A stretch of DNA of 64,000 nucleotides from Sipunculus nudus. Taxonomy: Eukaryota > Annelida > Sipuncula > Golfingiida > Sipunculidae. The stretch's first letter is position 1; every line of letters begins with the position of its first letter. Below the pieces are notes generated by a model. It was not told where the DNA came from, searched no databases, and saw only the letters and a list, made by a program, of their open reading frames with translations. The DNA lies in the NCBI GenBank assembly GCA_026874595.1, contig CM049317.1, forward strand, positions 487,108 to 551,107, in the 5' to 3' direction. This document shows, one piece after another, positions 1 through 12,751 of the stretch. A program made the translations under genes and the position numbers.

Positions 1-1091
1 CTTTGTCCGCTGGAATATTTCTCTCCTCTCTCTCTCAGCTCTAAACACAGCCCCTTATTTATAACTTTTCACCTCAAGCCAAAAACTTTCCATTTCCAGA
101 ACAATACAAAAGAACCCAACAATACATAGTTGATTAGTACCCGACGCAAAAAACAAGACACGCTCTAATAGAGCCCGGACTGCCCATAAAATTCCAGATA
201 AGCACGACAGAGAGCGCTGTTTTTAAACGCCAGGGTTCAACCAGTACAGATTACACCGAGCGCTGTGTCTCTGCAGTCTACATGCCATTGCAATACCCTA
301 TGCCTGTGCTACACGAATCAGAATGTCAACGCCAAACGCATAACAAATCAGATATATTACAAACATATAATTATTATTTAACCACATAGTACAAATAATT
401 AATAAATGAAGCTACTTGCAACCTTAAAGTTTGACAATTATTCATAGCTGAATTGAATCCCACATGTTCAAATTGCTAAATTATAGAACAAATATTTGTT
501 AAAAAAGTGTAAATAGCCTTTGATCCTTAAATTTGATAATTTTGGAAATTTTTGGGATTCTCCTGACTATCTATATTAGCTGTTTTGGGAGAATGAAGTG
601 TAAATATTTTGGGAGCAGACATTTTGGGGAGGCCCCAGTTCTCTGTATCGACAGGTTAGATCGGCTCATTACTGGACAAATAAATAAGCAATCTGCTCAA
701 CAGTCAGTAAATTCTCAAACAGTGTATGCTTCTGTTTAACCAAATTTAATTGAAGTGATTATTCAATTTAATTCAACGTATATTTACTCAACTTAAGGCT
801 TACCCTACTGAACAAAACACCCCTACCGGTATATACTCTATTTTAGATGACCTTTAATACTCAACTGAAAACCGTACAAACTGTACAAACCACATTCTAC
901 CCCATTTGACTGTGTTCATCTTAATTGTTCAAATAAAGACTACCCCACTGAGCCCCATAGTCAAACCCCAGTCACATTCTAAGACTCCAAAAGTGTTTGT
1001 TTGAACATCCTAAAGTTACATTTAAATGTTTGTAGAAACAATCCCCCTGATTTGTACTGACATGAAAGGCCAAAATATCATTTGGAAACAA
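1..1091. other. AT-rich non-coding stretch
   Basis: No gene, RNA or clear repeat was recognised. The open frame of 68 codons at 533-739 shows no family resemblance and no splice context, so it is probably chance. The sequence is plain AT-rich intergenic or intronic DNA. Confidence 0.5.
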
Positions 1092-1690
1092 ATAAGTGAC
1101 CCATGGGTCATGACCCTCAGCTGCCAAGCATGACCTGTGACATCATGGGCTGCATTTCACAACTTTGAGTCAATTTGTTGAAGAACCTATACACCAATTT
1201 TGTTGAAACTTTCTACATTGACATAAATATATATCACATATGTCTGGCTAAAACATAGTGAATTGATGGTCTGAGGCAAAATGTATGGTTGTTGAGCTAT
1301 ATGGAACTAATCCTGATGCTTGCTTGATACCTGTCAGTCTCAAAAGGAATACCACACAGGCCAAATATAAGATCAAAATATATAGCATAAAATCAAGGAA
1401 ATCCATGCAAGAATTATTGTGAAATGGGTGCTTCTGTTTTAATTTTTATTCAATACAAGCCAACTGTACTGAACTTTCATAAATGATGGTCATATTTATT
1501 AAGAAATCTTTGACCCAATGCAAGATTACATTAATATACATCACACTGCATTCACTTTAATAGTTCTTGAGATAATATGTTCTAATATGAGCTGATACAA
1601 AAGGGAGTCATATATCACAAGTGTCACTGACAATTATGGGCACACAGTGAAATGTACCAGTTGGAGTGCAATGGTTATATATATGTCACA
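1092..1690 (-). repeat. F-family repeat, internally deleted copy (F4)
   Basis: It begins with the F-family terminal palindrome (AAGTGACCCATGGGTCATGA) and matches, in reverse, the 3' part of the F element at 28772-31217. Its 1590-1690 part matches the reverse complement of about 29930-30030, so a middle segment is missing. A related stretch recurs at 37197-37280. It has no coding content. Confidence 0.75.
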
Positions 1691-1860
1691 GGACAAACTC
1701 CGATCCAGTAGAATCGTCGATCCTACTAGGACAAAGTCTGATCGGACTTTCTCCTAGGAGAAACTCAGATCAGACTTTCTACTAGTAGGATCAGTGATTC
1801 TACTAGGACAAACTCCGATCATAGCCTCTACTAGGACAAACTCTGATCAATGTTGTGACT
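1690..1860. repeat. Short degenerate tandem repeat
   Basis: Four to five imperfect copies of a motif like CTACTAGGACAAACTCCGATC occur, some in inverted arrangement (CTCCTAGGAGAAACTCAGATC). The stretch directly follows the F4 repeat. No function is implied. Confidence 0.7.
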
Positions 1861-2099
1861 ATTTCTTCCAAGGGAAGAAATGATAGAAAGAAAGTATTTC
1901 TTCCCTTCCTGGAAGTAAGTATTTCTTCCCTTCCTTTCCTTTCCCTCTGAGGAGGTTGTGCCAACCCTGTTATTAAGTCAGGATGTACATGACATGGTTG
2001 CATCATGGCTAAATTGAACCAAAAAGAACCTCTGGACTTTACCAGCCCCCACAACTGGCATAATAAGAAGAAACGCCTTCTCCTTATTGTCTTGCCAGC

Positions 2100-2960
2100 A
2101 AACTGCACAAAGATGATGGTACCATGAAGGTACATACTCTGGTTAATGGAATGGGGAGACCTCACTCAAGTCATTTGATCTTGATGACAATAGCCGGGAG
2201 GACTTCAAACATGTATTAGTCTGACCATTACCATTCCATTAAACCGAATTACATACACGAACGTGCCGTGTTTAACCAGCAATGTCAGGTGGAGGGGAAG
2301 AGCATAGAGGTTTTTGTTAGAGCCCTGTATGACCTGGCAGCCACATGAGATATCCAGACAACTAAGCTGAATACATAAGAGAAAAGAAGCTGTCAAAAGA
2401 TTTGTAGTTACGAAGTGATCTGACTTAGCCACTGAATTGCCAGACATCATGAGCAAATACAGGTGCAGGTGTCAGCACAGCAGCATGATAACCAAGCAAA
2501 GGGGCTTGATGAAGTTAAGAGAAATTCCTTTGCCAGATATAATAAACAGCACAGACAAAAGTTAGTTGCATCTAGTCAGTCGGGGACACCAAGTCAAAGT
2601 CAATGTGGAAGATGTAATAAATTTCATCCCAGAGGCCAGAATGTAAGACATGCAGGTGTCAAGGATGTTTTGCTGTTTGTTGTCCTTCTCACATGAACAG
2701 AAATGGCCGTGAGACAAAGTCTGGTAATATCCATGAAGTTTTTAGTCATTCACCACAGCCATGCTACTGATACAGCACAAATGCCGTGGTTGGTGTAATT
2801 GCCAATCAAGAGCTGCAACATAACTTTCAAGATAGATTGTGGAGCAGATGTTACTGTATGTCAAAAACATACAAGACCATGCTGATTTGACCTAAATTTA
2901 AGCCAACATAAAAGAACTGAAAACAACTGCCAGATCAACACTTGCATGCCTGTTGAATCA
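2100..2960 (+). pseudogene. Ty3/gypsy-type gag and protease remnant
   Basis: Pieces in all three forward frames resemble a retrotransposon Gag. Around 2255-2345 a segment reads FNQQCQVEGKSIEVFVRALY, the usual Gag core pattern. Near 2610-2700 there is a Cys/His-rich stretch (CGRCNKFHP followed by further Cys) like the zinc-knuckle region of some gypsy Gags. At about 2830-2865 KIDCGADVTV looks like the aspartic protease active-site strand, where D-T-G-A is usual. Several frameshifts and stops break it, and no integrase or reverse transcriptase follows. It is an old fragment, from a different lineage than the element at 52.9-59.6 kb. Confidence 0.65.
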
Positions 2961-3860
2961 ACAAATGTGCCTAATATCATGCCAGCAGGGCGAGTGGTAA
3001 AGCCCAGCAAAATATTGGATTGAGTAGGCAAAAAAAATAATGCCTGTCTGCTCTCTGCATGGGTCAGGTTAGTCTACCCCTGTCTCATAGTTTGGTTGTC
3101 ATGGTGATTGAAGTAGTTTTGTAAGAATAAGTTCTGTGAGACAATACACATTACTTGAATGAACCATGCACAGTATGATTTGTTTTTTTTTTGGCTACAT
3201 GTTTCACCGGATTTCAAGTTTTATCCACAGCCAGTTTAATCCACTGGATTCATCTGGATTGATCCGGATCCGATAAAACAGGTTTTATTCAGTTTTATCT
3301 GAAGTTTGGGTGTATAATGACTGTCAGTGAAGAAGGTATTTCAAATTAAATTTAGCTTTCCACTTTAAAAAAATAAAGTTCTAACTATATATTTCTTAGC
3401 ACCGCAGGTGCCATAGTATCCCCAGACAATTAATATCCCCCCCTATAAGAATAGGCCCCCCATCTTCAGCAGCATATACTGATACTTGGCAAGCGACCAT
3501 GGTTTCTGCCATCTATCAACTTGAGAAACAATATTTTTCCCCATATATGGGGGCAAATATGTTAAATCTCTCTTGAGAAAAGATCATTAATTTATTTTAC
3601 TGAAATGGGAAGGTAGGTGGGGCCACCTGTCTGGTATATGAGAAAACTTTCCAAGATGGATGGACATGCCAAATTTCAGACCAATACCTTGAACCAATCC
3701 GGAGATGTGAGCAATTTTCACCCAAGCACATGTACAGATGGACACCACACCAAAACGATTGCAGATGGCGCCACCAGTCTTCTGTGCAAGATGGAGGAGT
3801 CCAAGATCTATGGATATGTGCAATTTCAGGCCAATAGGGCAAATCACTTCTCAGAAAATA
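2961..3860. other. No recognisable gene; unique-looking sequence
   Basis: Overlapping open frames on both strands at 3587-3916 resemble no protein I know and have no splice or start context. The other bases are AT-rich with short homopolymers. Nothing else was seen. Confidence 0.45.
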
Positions 3861-4141
3861 ATATAATCATGATAAAGTATATGGGAGCCCCCGCTAATTT
3901 ATTTGAGTGTATATGAAAGAGTGTATATGAGTATAATATTTAACAAGCTTTATTAAAAAAAATGAATATTGTGTGATGTAATAAAACTATGTGAAATCCC
4001 TCCCTATCTACTGACGTGTCTTGTGGTCAGGTGAGCAAAGGTCTTTGTCGTTTACAATCATGTGACAAATTGTAATGAGGCTGTCGCAACTCAAATATGT
4101 GGCAGTTGCTATTAACGTGTCACTGTTAGTGGAACGTTAAT

Positions 4142-5475
4142 ATGTCCAATCAGTTACGGGACAAATTAGATGTTCTCATAGGCACAGCAACAGGTTGTGC
4201 TACAGCAAGTGTAAATATGAAACGAGGTCTGCCAACAGAGGAAGAAAAGGAGTGAGCTGAAAAAAGGAAGAAATTAAAATTACACAAACATGTACCTGAG
4301 GCAGGAGTGAGAGCGAGTGAGACAGGGGAACGGTCGGTTATTAGGTCCGGTCAGTTAAGGCCTGAAGAGACCGATGAAGAGTACAGTGATAAAGAAAGTC
4401 AAAGTGAGCCTCTTTCCAAATGTGATAAGGAATGCCAAAGTGACATTAAATTGCTCAGTGATAAAATGAGTCAGTGTTCCATTAGCAGTGGCAGTTATCA
4501 GCGGAAAGAGGGACAGAGTGGAAGTGAAGCGAGTCATATCACGCACAGAGACTTAATCAGTAAGATACTGGTGAGTAAGGAAATTACAATAAATTGGGTG
4601 AAAGAAAAAATTTAATAGCTTCGTCACGGGTGTGTCCGCACTGCAATCAGGACATGAAAATGGTAGCAGTACAGTGGGAAGAAAGTAGTGACTTGTATAA
4701 GTGGCATTGTCAGAAACGGAAACCAAACCCACATCATACTAAACTTAGTTTACGACAGGGCAGCTGGTTTGCCATGTCCAACATGACAATTGAAGAAATA
4801 ATTGAACTGACATACCTGTGGTGTACAGGTATGAACCAGTTGCAAATTAATTATGAAATGGGGTGCAACAGTTCGACAATGGTGGATTGGTGTAGTTTTT
4901 GCCGGGAGGTCGTGGAAGAGACAATTTTAAGAGAGTCAGATGAGGGGGAGCAGATTGGGGGTCCAGGTGTGTTAGTGGAGATAGACAAGTCTAAATTTGC
5001 TAAACGCAAATATCACCGAGGTCATGAGGTGAAAGGGGGTTGGGGGACGAGAGAAACTGGACAAGACGAAGGTTTTCATGTTTGTAGTGAAAGATCGTAG
5101 CAGTGAGACTTTGATCCCTTTAATTCAAAAACATATAGCTCGCGGTTCGGTGATCCAATCAGATTGTTGGAAGAGCTATGATTGCCTGGGCAGTTTGGGT
5201 TATGAACATGAAACAGTGAATCACTCGGTAAATTTAAGGATCCCCTCACAGGTTGTCATACCAATTCGATTGAAGGTACCTGGCAAAAGGTTAAACGAGG
5301 GGTGAGCATGCCGCGCCTAGGAGTGAAAGCGGAACATCTACAAGGGTACCTGAGCGTGTTCATGTGGCGGGAGAAACACAGGGGGAAAGATTTATTTCTT
5401 CAATTTATTGAGGATGCTGGCAAAATTTACAATGGGAGTTGTGGGCAGGCTGCCTGCAAGATATGCTCGCGTTAA
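4142..5475 (+). pseudogene. Merlin-superfamily transposase, frameshifted
   Basis: A DDE transposase of the Merlin group (relatives of bacterial IS1016/IS1595). The frame opens at ATG 4142. Conserved blocks in order are: an acidic N-terminal region; a Cys pair (VCPHCNQDM) at about 4630-4660; the first catalytic Asp in VLVEIDKSKFAKRKYHRG (about 4970-5023); the second in QSDCWKSY (about 5158-5181); and the Glu in NSIEGTWQKVKR (about 5261-5300). The frame ends at TAA 5473-5475. Breaks are an in-frame TGA at 4253, a one-base slip in the A-run near 4605-4611, another near 5065-5075, and one in the T-run near 5234. The stretch after HEVKGGW also looks short. All three catalytic residues remain visible but the gene cannot encode a full protein. 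Terminal repeats were not identified, so the element's limits are unknown. Confidence 0.85.
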
Positions 5476-6160
5476 AATGTGTATCTCTCTCTATATATAT
5501 ATGCAGGACTGTTAGGTAAGACAGATGTGAAACCTAGATAAGGAAGATATGGTAAGAAGAATTACAATAGTAAATGGAAGCTATATAGTTAAGGTAAGTA
5601 ACATACGAGTTTATAAAACATTAATAAATAATGCATGATATAAATATAATGGTGGATGGAAACCCAAAGGCCTGCTAAGGGTACAACGTAAACAGGAAAT
5701 GGTGTAAAAAGTGGAGTCAAATAGAAATAAAAGAAAGAATATAAGAATGTATACAATAATCAGTTTATTGGAACCGTACAAGCATGGAGTAATATACATG
5801 TATATAACAATAAAATGTTGACGAGATAAGGTATAAACAGGTGTAAATAGATATTGGATATATGAATAGATGAGACAACATAATGAATAAATGCGTAAAG
5901 GGAAAGTGTGACTTCATAAAAAAGAAGAGAATAATTGGGACTGGGGGGCTGGCGGCCGCACACATCCGCTAAAAGAAGTATATATAAAAGAGATACACCT
6001 AGTATAAAAAGAGAAGGTGTACCAATATAATGAAGAGATAGAGGGATAAAAATGTATATGAAAATGAAAAAAAAAAATACAGAAAATATGTGAGTTATTG
6101 GGGCTGCCGCCCCCACACCCCCGCTAATAGAACTATATATAGGCCTTATCACGGTTGGCA
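5476..6160 (+). repeat. Dispersed repeat with GC hairpins, two units
   Basis: Units near 5935-5995 and 6085-6150 carry a GC-rich hairpin (GGGGCTGCCGCCCCC) followed by CCCCGCTAATAGAACTA in AT-rich sequence. The same unit recurs at about 17400-17465 and 17560-17635, and a shortened form at about 3856-3905. Open frames on the minus strand here are low-complexity and not genes. It may be a small non-autonomous element; its termini are unresolved. Confidence 0.6.
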
Positions 6161-6164
6161 AGTT

Positions 6165-6290
6165 TTAGGCAGGAAGGTTTTAACCATAGGTTATAACCTG
6201 GTTAAAACTGCCCTGCCTAAAACAGGTTTTGGGCAGGTTTTAGGCACCAAAAGTGCCTAAAACCTATATTTTTAAAAATTTTTGACTAAA
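6165..6290. repeat. TTAGGCAG-type palindromic repeat
   Basis: Interleaved direct and inverted copies of GTTTTAGGCAGG, GGTTATAACCTGG and CTGCCTAAAACAGG make a compact imperfect palindrome. A related stretch lies at 17165-17280. It has no coding content. Confidence 0.6.
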
Positions 6291-7157
6291 AGATCTATAA
6301 AACTACCAAACTGGCTGGGGTGATGCAGTCACAAGGCTTTGCTGTGCTTTTGGAAGGTTTCAGGTTTTAGTATGCATGATTTCCTGTTGGTTGGCATCAT
6401 GCAGTCTTAAAAGAGCCTGTATTGGTTTCTTGAGCATGAGACCATGTTTGTATGGCACATAGTTTCATTGGCCAATATAAAGTCATTATCAGGACCCTTT
6501 GGGTTTCCTGATGAGTGCCCTGCTACCTGGAATGATGTAATACAGCCTCCAGTATGCTCCTTGTAAGGACGGGTATCAGAGGGGGAGGCCATGCTTGATT
6601 AGACCAGTTAATACATGTAATTACTATTTATAAGGGTGATAGGGTCATAGGACCCAATGGTCATAAGTCCTACTACTGTGTCCTAGTAGATGTTCATGTG
6701 AACTTTCATATACATGACAAGGATATTGCCATGAAATCCATTGCCCTGAAAACTGTTCTTGAGTCAAACATTTTACAGAGTGATGTAGTCCGGGTCCCTA
6801 ACCATGACACGTGGGTTTTCTCAGGCCTTTAGGTTGAACAGGCCCAAAAGTGATTATGAATATTCTGTGGTTCGCAATATATTCACTGCAATATATTTTA
6901 GCATTTTTCAGTTTTATACTAATTATTTTGTTTAATAAGGGTTCATTTTCACAATCTAATCATACAGTTAACAGAGTTTTACTGTCATTATATAGACAAT
7001 AAGTATGTGCACAAAGTCTTAAAATTTTGCTAATGGATGACCTAACTAAGGAAATAAACAACTAGTGGAAACTTTTGTTCATTATCAGATAATGTAAAAA
7101 GATATTATCAGATTTTTAGTTTATGGCTAGCATTAAAGATCTGCTTTTATTTATAAA
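6291..7157. other. No recognisable gene
   Basis: Nothing beyond AT-rich sequence was recognised. The small minus-strand frame at 6407-6592 has no recognisable family or splice context. Confidence 0.45.
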
Positions 7158-9204
7158 ACAAGGGACCCATGGGTCACGGCGCTCAGCTGATCGTGATTGG
7201 ACCATAAATGTTTCTCCACTGTGATACTATATCGAGTCGATAAAGCTTATGAATATCATGTACATGTTGGGCTATTATAAAGGAATGTAATGTAATATGT
7301 GAGTAAATGATAAATGAAATTACCTGACTGATAGATTAATAGAGTCAAATAAAGTGGTTTATTTTTTATTTATTTAGGAGGGGATGAAAATTGTGATATA
7401 TTTGAGCAAATATGAATGCAATGACAGCAGTAATAAGCAGTAGTAGAATGATGATAAGGCTATTTGTTGAAGGATCTAAAGTGTATGGTAGTCTGCAAGC
7501 GTTCAATTTGACAGATATGATGTTATGATTAACTATGCTGATGAAGTGATTTATGAATATGTGACTGTATGACACAATATCTCTTTAGTCTTGACAAGGT
7601 ACATTATTGTGATGCCCACTATGTCTACATATTACACAATATTGACATAATTCTGGCATGTACATAGGTACCTTTGGACGAATAGTTATACAAAATATAA
7701 AAGTATGAATATATCTGATTCATCTTGTTCTTGCTTACTGAGGCTGACTTTGGGATGGGGTTCGGAGAAGGAAAAAAGTGAGGGCAGCACGAAGGTGGAT
7801 GTAGAAATATTCTATTGTAATGTTTTTCATTTATATAAGAATATGAAAAGCTAAGAGTTAAGGGGCCCTCCTACTTGGTTATGGTAAAGTTCTAAATATA
7901 TGATTGCAAACTAATACTCTGACAAGACTGTCATGAAGAAAAACAGTAACAGTTTTGAGATACTGTGAGGCATACGAAAATTTACAGATGCACAGGCAAA
8001 TGGACAGAATGGACTAATACCTTTATTTCACTTTCAAGAGAATAATGCATTTTAGTTTATATATAATCCTATTTTTTTAAGCAGATCCACTTTTTCCATT
8101 AAGAAGTTTTTATCTGAATCATTTTTTTATTTACAGGTTTATAAATTTTTAATTAAAAAACCTGAAAATATAAGTTAAAATATTAGAATTGTTGCAAAAG
8201 TTGCAATCATTATATATACAGAGTAAAAAACATTGGGTCATATTATGCATACACATATATTTTATTATTTTTAAATCATAAATGTTTAAACTGATTTTAA
8301 AAGAAAATAATGCCACAACATGGCATCTACAAGAATATTCCTTGAATCACTATTAAATAGTTTTGCACATTGGAGTTTTCAGGACATGCTTAATTTTATT
8401 CACCAAAATAAAATAAAAGTAAATTTGATAAAATAAAACATCTTTTCAAATAAAGTATACACATTGTTGGTTGAATGAGGGACAAACAATATCATTGTGC
8501 TAATTACTATCCCAGTTTTAATTAATTACTGGAATTAATAGTCAATTTCACACCTGGTGAAGTTTTTACTCTTCTGAAGTAAGGAATTACTTACCTCATG
8601 AACATCCACACTTTCACAGCTATACACCACTTTGTGGACACAATTAAATGTACACTTTAATCATTGTAACCCTGGTGGTTCAATACAAAATCTAAAATGT
8701 AGCATGTCCAAGAATTAAATAAAATACAGAAAAATTATAACATTCATCTAGTTTATGCACCAGCTGGGGGGGGGGGGGGGGGGATGAGTGCAGGACAGAG
8801 AGGAAGCCTGCTAGTAGTGGCCAAGCTGGGCCAAGGTAAGCTGCCTGGGATGGGTTACATAATGCAAGTGAAGGCTGTACTACTAGGTGGGCTAGATGTA
8901 AACAACACTTGACATGGTGTATGAAAACATGAATAAAAGCTATTCATTCCAATCAATTTCTTTTGAAAGTTCAGATTTTAAAAGATTAAATCCTTATGCA
9001 TATATGCTGGGAAAATTAAATCAACAGTGCCAAAGTTGGACAAAATTTAAGGTATTGATTTTTTATTTATGCTAATAACTTGAAAAATTTGCAAAATTCA
9101 GATCTAATTTTGGGTAAACAATTGAATCTTGATTAAATAAAGTTATATTCCTGAAAAAAAGTCTCTAGTTTCAGCAATTCTCATGTTAGGTGAATAAATA
9201 TATT
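7158..9204 (-). repeat. E-family repeat, copy 1, first part
   Basis: It starts at the terminal palindrome ACAAGGGACCCATGGGTCAC. Positions 7158-8045 are the reverse complement of about 31859-32744, and 8041-9204 of about 25530-26685. It is therefore the 3' two-thirds of an E element on the minus strand; the rest resumes at 15601 after element T. A run of about 19 G at 8766-8784 matches a C-run in the other copies. No transposase frame is present, so it is non-autonomous or decayed. Confidence 0.85.
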
Positions 9205-9229
9205 CCCTTATCAAAATGGAAAGTACTCA

Positions 9230-9560
9230 CATATATGTGCCTTATATGTCCCTTATAAGGGCCTTATATGTCCCTTATAAGGGACATATATTTCCCATAT
9301 AAATGCTATGTATGTGAGTTATATGTATATTGCAGCTATATGTTTAGTCAGGCATTGTTATATGTGAGTTATAAGGGAGTTGTATGTTTGTAATATGTCA
9401 GTTATAAGGGAGTTGCATATGAGGCCATTCTGTACATTTCATTTATATGTGACTTGTATGGGAGATATAATGGAGTTGAATGTGAAGGGGTTCTGTATAT
9501 GTCAGTTATATGTCAGTTATGTCAGTTATAAGTTTATATACTGTGAGCTTACTGTTCTAT
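9230..9560. repeat. Left subterminal repeat array of element T
   Basis: Many short copies of TATATGTCCCTTATAAGGG, GTGAGTTATATGT and related motifs occur, several palindromic. They mirror the array at the right end of the element. Confidence 0.75.
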
Positions 9561-10297
9561 AAGATAGGACTTAGACATTTTCCATGGGAATATAAAAGCT
9601 GCAGAAACTTCTAAGTCCCAGCTCCATTATGGTTTTAAGAAAATGAATTATAATTGAATAATAAATACTGAAGAAGTATGTTAAAATGGGTATCAAAATA
9701 ACCAGCTTCCTCAGAACTTTATGTATATTAGAAAAATAATACTATAAATAATTTTTTGTTCATCTGATTTATACATTAAGAGGTGTAAACTATAGAAATC
9801 AGTAAAATCATGCAGTAAAACATCATTTACTCAAAACACAATACAAAAAAATAATTTGACTATATTTCACATTGGTTATAATTTGTGCCCTTGATAATTA
9901 TAAGAATGTAGTGTATATACAAACACTTCAGCATAATTGCAATTGATGACTACTTCATAAATACAGAACAAAGGATATTGATGAAGTGTGCCCCTGACCC
10001 ATTATGGGAATACATAGGCATTAACCTAATATCATATTGGTTTTAGAAACAGCTCAACAGCCACACATTCCAGCTGTTAAATATTGCCATTGAAAATAAA
10101 CAGCATTGATAAAAGCATAGGTACTTAAAAAATAAGTATCTGCATTCTTATTGTGACAATAACCAGCATTCTAATCAGTAAATTTCACAAGTATATGTAA
10201 CACCCCCCCCCCCCCCCCAGCAGACAAGCTTAATTGCTGTACAAGCACTCTCTACAATGGACCATTGACCTTACTGTACCCTGCCCTGGAATAGTGG

Positions 10298-10305
10298 TGA
10301 CGTCA
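10298..10305. promoter_or_regulatory. Perfect TGACGTCA (CRE-type) palindrome
   Basis: An 8-bp TGACGTCA lies about 160 bp before a possible first-exon donor at 10467/10468. It could be part of a promoter for the exon-like segments inside element T. One such 8-mer can occur by chance. Confidence 0.3.
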
Positions 10306-10329
10306 CATGAATACTGTACAGGCTGTGCA

Positions 10330-10467
10330 CAACAAAGGCATGCAGAGTCAGTTTATATCTGAATGATAACATCTGGTAACCCTTAAGAGAGTACACACTT
10401 TGAAGAGAAGTTCTTTGTCAAGCTGCTCAAGCAGAAGGGGAATGTATAGCTAAAAAATGTCTCATTG
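10330..10467 (+). other. Possible 5' exon ending at a GTGAGT donor
   Basis: The segment ends ATTG followed by GTGAGT at 10468-10473, a strong donor. An ATG lies at 10457. Read from that ATG, direct joining to the exon at 11926 would give a stop at the junction, so this would be untranslated or need another exon between. The left limit is arbitrary. Speculative. Confidence 0.25.
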
Positions 10468-11925
10468 GTGAGTAATCTTGCATTATTTAAGTTATTTTTG
10501 CAAAGTAAACCAGTGATTGCATAAAGATGACTTCACCTATCTTGGTTTGCCCTGAAAAAACAGAATTTGTGTGTTTCAAGATTACATTTCCTATTTGGTG
10601 GCCCATTTTTACAAAATAACACATTTTTGACAAAAAGCTGATGCTGTTGCCCCTATATAGTGACAATGTGCATGTTCAATGCACCAACAGGAAGTTAAGA
10701 ACATATCCTTTTCAGTGATGCTATTTGCAGTTTGGTGTGGAAAAATTAAGAGTCAGCAGCAGGCCCCAAAGTTTACATATTGATGTAATTCCTTAATGTC
10801 CCCTACCTGTGAAGGGATGATCAGTTAACCTACATAAAGCTTATTCAGCACACAAATGCTATGAGTACCACATACTACCATTTTAATTGTTGAACCTATG
10901 GCTATTGACCATGTTATTATTTAGCTGAACTCTGGGTCATGAAAAGAAATAGCTGCTACAAGGCAAAGATGTTCCTTTTCATTTTCCAAATTGACTTGAA
11001 TTTTGTGTCTTGCTAGAGTGCCCAAAAGTTATAATAAGGTAAAAAATTGTTAATTATACAATGTTCATAATTTTTTCTTTCAGGCAAAGTAAACATTAAA
11101 CAATGTTGATCATTGCTGAATTTACAGCCACTGTCTCAATTTTGGTGAATGCTTTTTTTTTATAAAATTGAAGAGAGGTTTGCTGTACTCAACCAAAATA
11201 TTTCAACTAATCTAAAAAATTAATCAAATATTTTTTACTATTGGAGTCTATCACACAAAAACTCCTAAATTAAGCTTTAGTTTCATAATATGCCCTTCTC
11301 CATGTCATTTACATATACTGTAAACACCATTTTATTAATAATTTGATACATAACACACTATGTTTCATAACAATCCGCAAACCATTCATAATCATATGTA
11401 TGAATTTAATCTGAATTTGACATCAGAAGGTCAAGAACACCCTTATAAAGGTCATGAGCACTTTAACTTTAATGGGCTTGGTCCTCTGACTTTTTTTTTC
11501 ATTTGAGGTTTCTTCTGACAAATTCACTTCCATTACAAAAGAAAAAGCATAATAATTTTGGAATTTGTTTCACTAAGGATCAGAAGATTTCATAAGGTAC
11601 TATTTTGATTCCCAAAGAGAAATCAAACCTGGTTCAATTTACAGGTTAATCAAAAGTGCATTTTTTGGTCAACCTTGAATGATTTCTTTTTACATGTACA
11701 TGTAGTAGTGCCATTTCACCATAAAAGATCAAGAAGTCATTTTGAACATTACTGAACACCAATATATTATTGATGTACTGTTTTAGTAATATTATTGATG
11801 TGAGGCCCTTTTTTAGTCCATTTGTCTACTTAAATGTCAAAATATGCAAGACTCCATGTTCTTAATTATTTATTTCCAACAACCATTGTTTCTATGATTT
11901 GTAATGGTTTCTTTACTTTTCTTAG

Positions 11926-11998
11926 AACCAGTATGAAGAAATGGTGCAGAAAGTAAAAGGAGAGCCCATATATCTCCAGCCCTTGCAAGAATTGTCTG
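11926..11998 (+). CDS. Possible internal exon inside element T
   Basis: A 73-bp segment has a pyrimidine-rich acceptor (TTTACTTTTCTTAG) before it and a GTAAGC donor after it. The open frame reads NQYEEMVQKVKGEP then IYLQPLQELS, ending in phase 1. Joined to the segment at 14762 it would end after GQTGGD with a TGA. I do not recognise the peptide. It may be a captured host exon, the tail of a gene carried by T, or chance. A 2.1-kb hAT element lies in the following intron. Confidence 0.35.
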
Positions 11999-12329
11999 GT
12001 AAGCATATTCAGTTGATCATATAAAGTAACATTTAAATCTTTTAGCAAATGGGAAATGTTATGAATTGTAAGTTTTTTTTTTATCAAATAGCTGGAACTT
12101 ACCATAATTGAAGTGCAAATTTGGTGGTTAACATTTATTGTGCATATGGGATATATTTATATATTATTATAAACTGTTTATATGTTAAAATTGTTTCAAC
12201 TGAGTAACCTACTTTCTGAACCTATGAGCATCTTTAGGCCACAGTGTCTGTCCTGTGACCAGTATATTTGATAATCTGTAATGTTTGTATATACTCTGTA
12301 TAACTGGAAAACTCTTCCTGTGTTAGTAA

Positions 12330-12689
12330 CAGACATGGGGTCTATTACAGTTGTTCTATTACTATTACTATTACTATTACTTTCAATTTCTGATATTACT
12401 ATTACTATTACTATTACCACATTTTATCTTCTATTACTATTACTATTACTATTACTGGGGTATCTATTACTATTACTATTACTATTACATAAACTGATGG
12501 GAGGATTCTAGACTTCGCGCAGCCATGAGTGCTACAAACTAGCACTGCAATCACATTTTTATGTTATATATTAATATTAGAAGCACCTATATCATCCAGT
12601 TACCTACACAATTTTCTTATACTGTGTCTGTCATAAACAATAAGTCTAGTGATACTGGAGATCTTTATTATTTCAGCTTCTTTAATTCT

Positions 12690-12751
<62 letters not shown>

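Noticed and set aside
3587-3916. Overlapping frames on both strands
   Set aside because: Three overlapping frames in different phases and strands with no known family point to chance or an old repeat.
7366-7575. 69-codon minus-strand frame, similar to one at 32331
   Set aside because: Shared only because both lie in the two E copies; the second has changes that break the similarity of its end.
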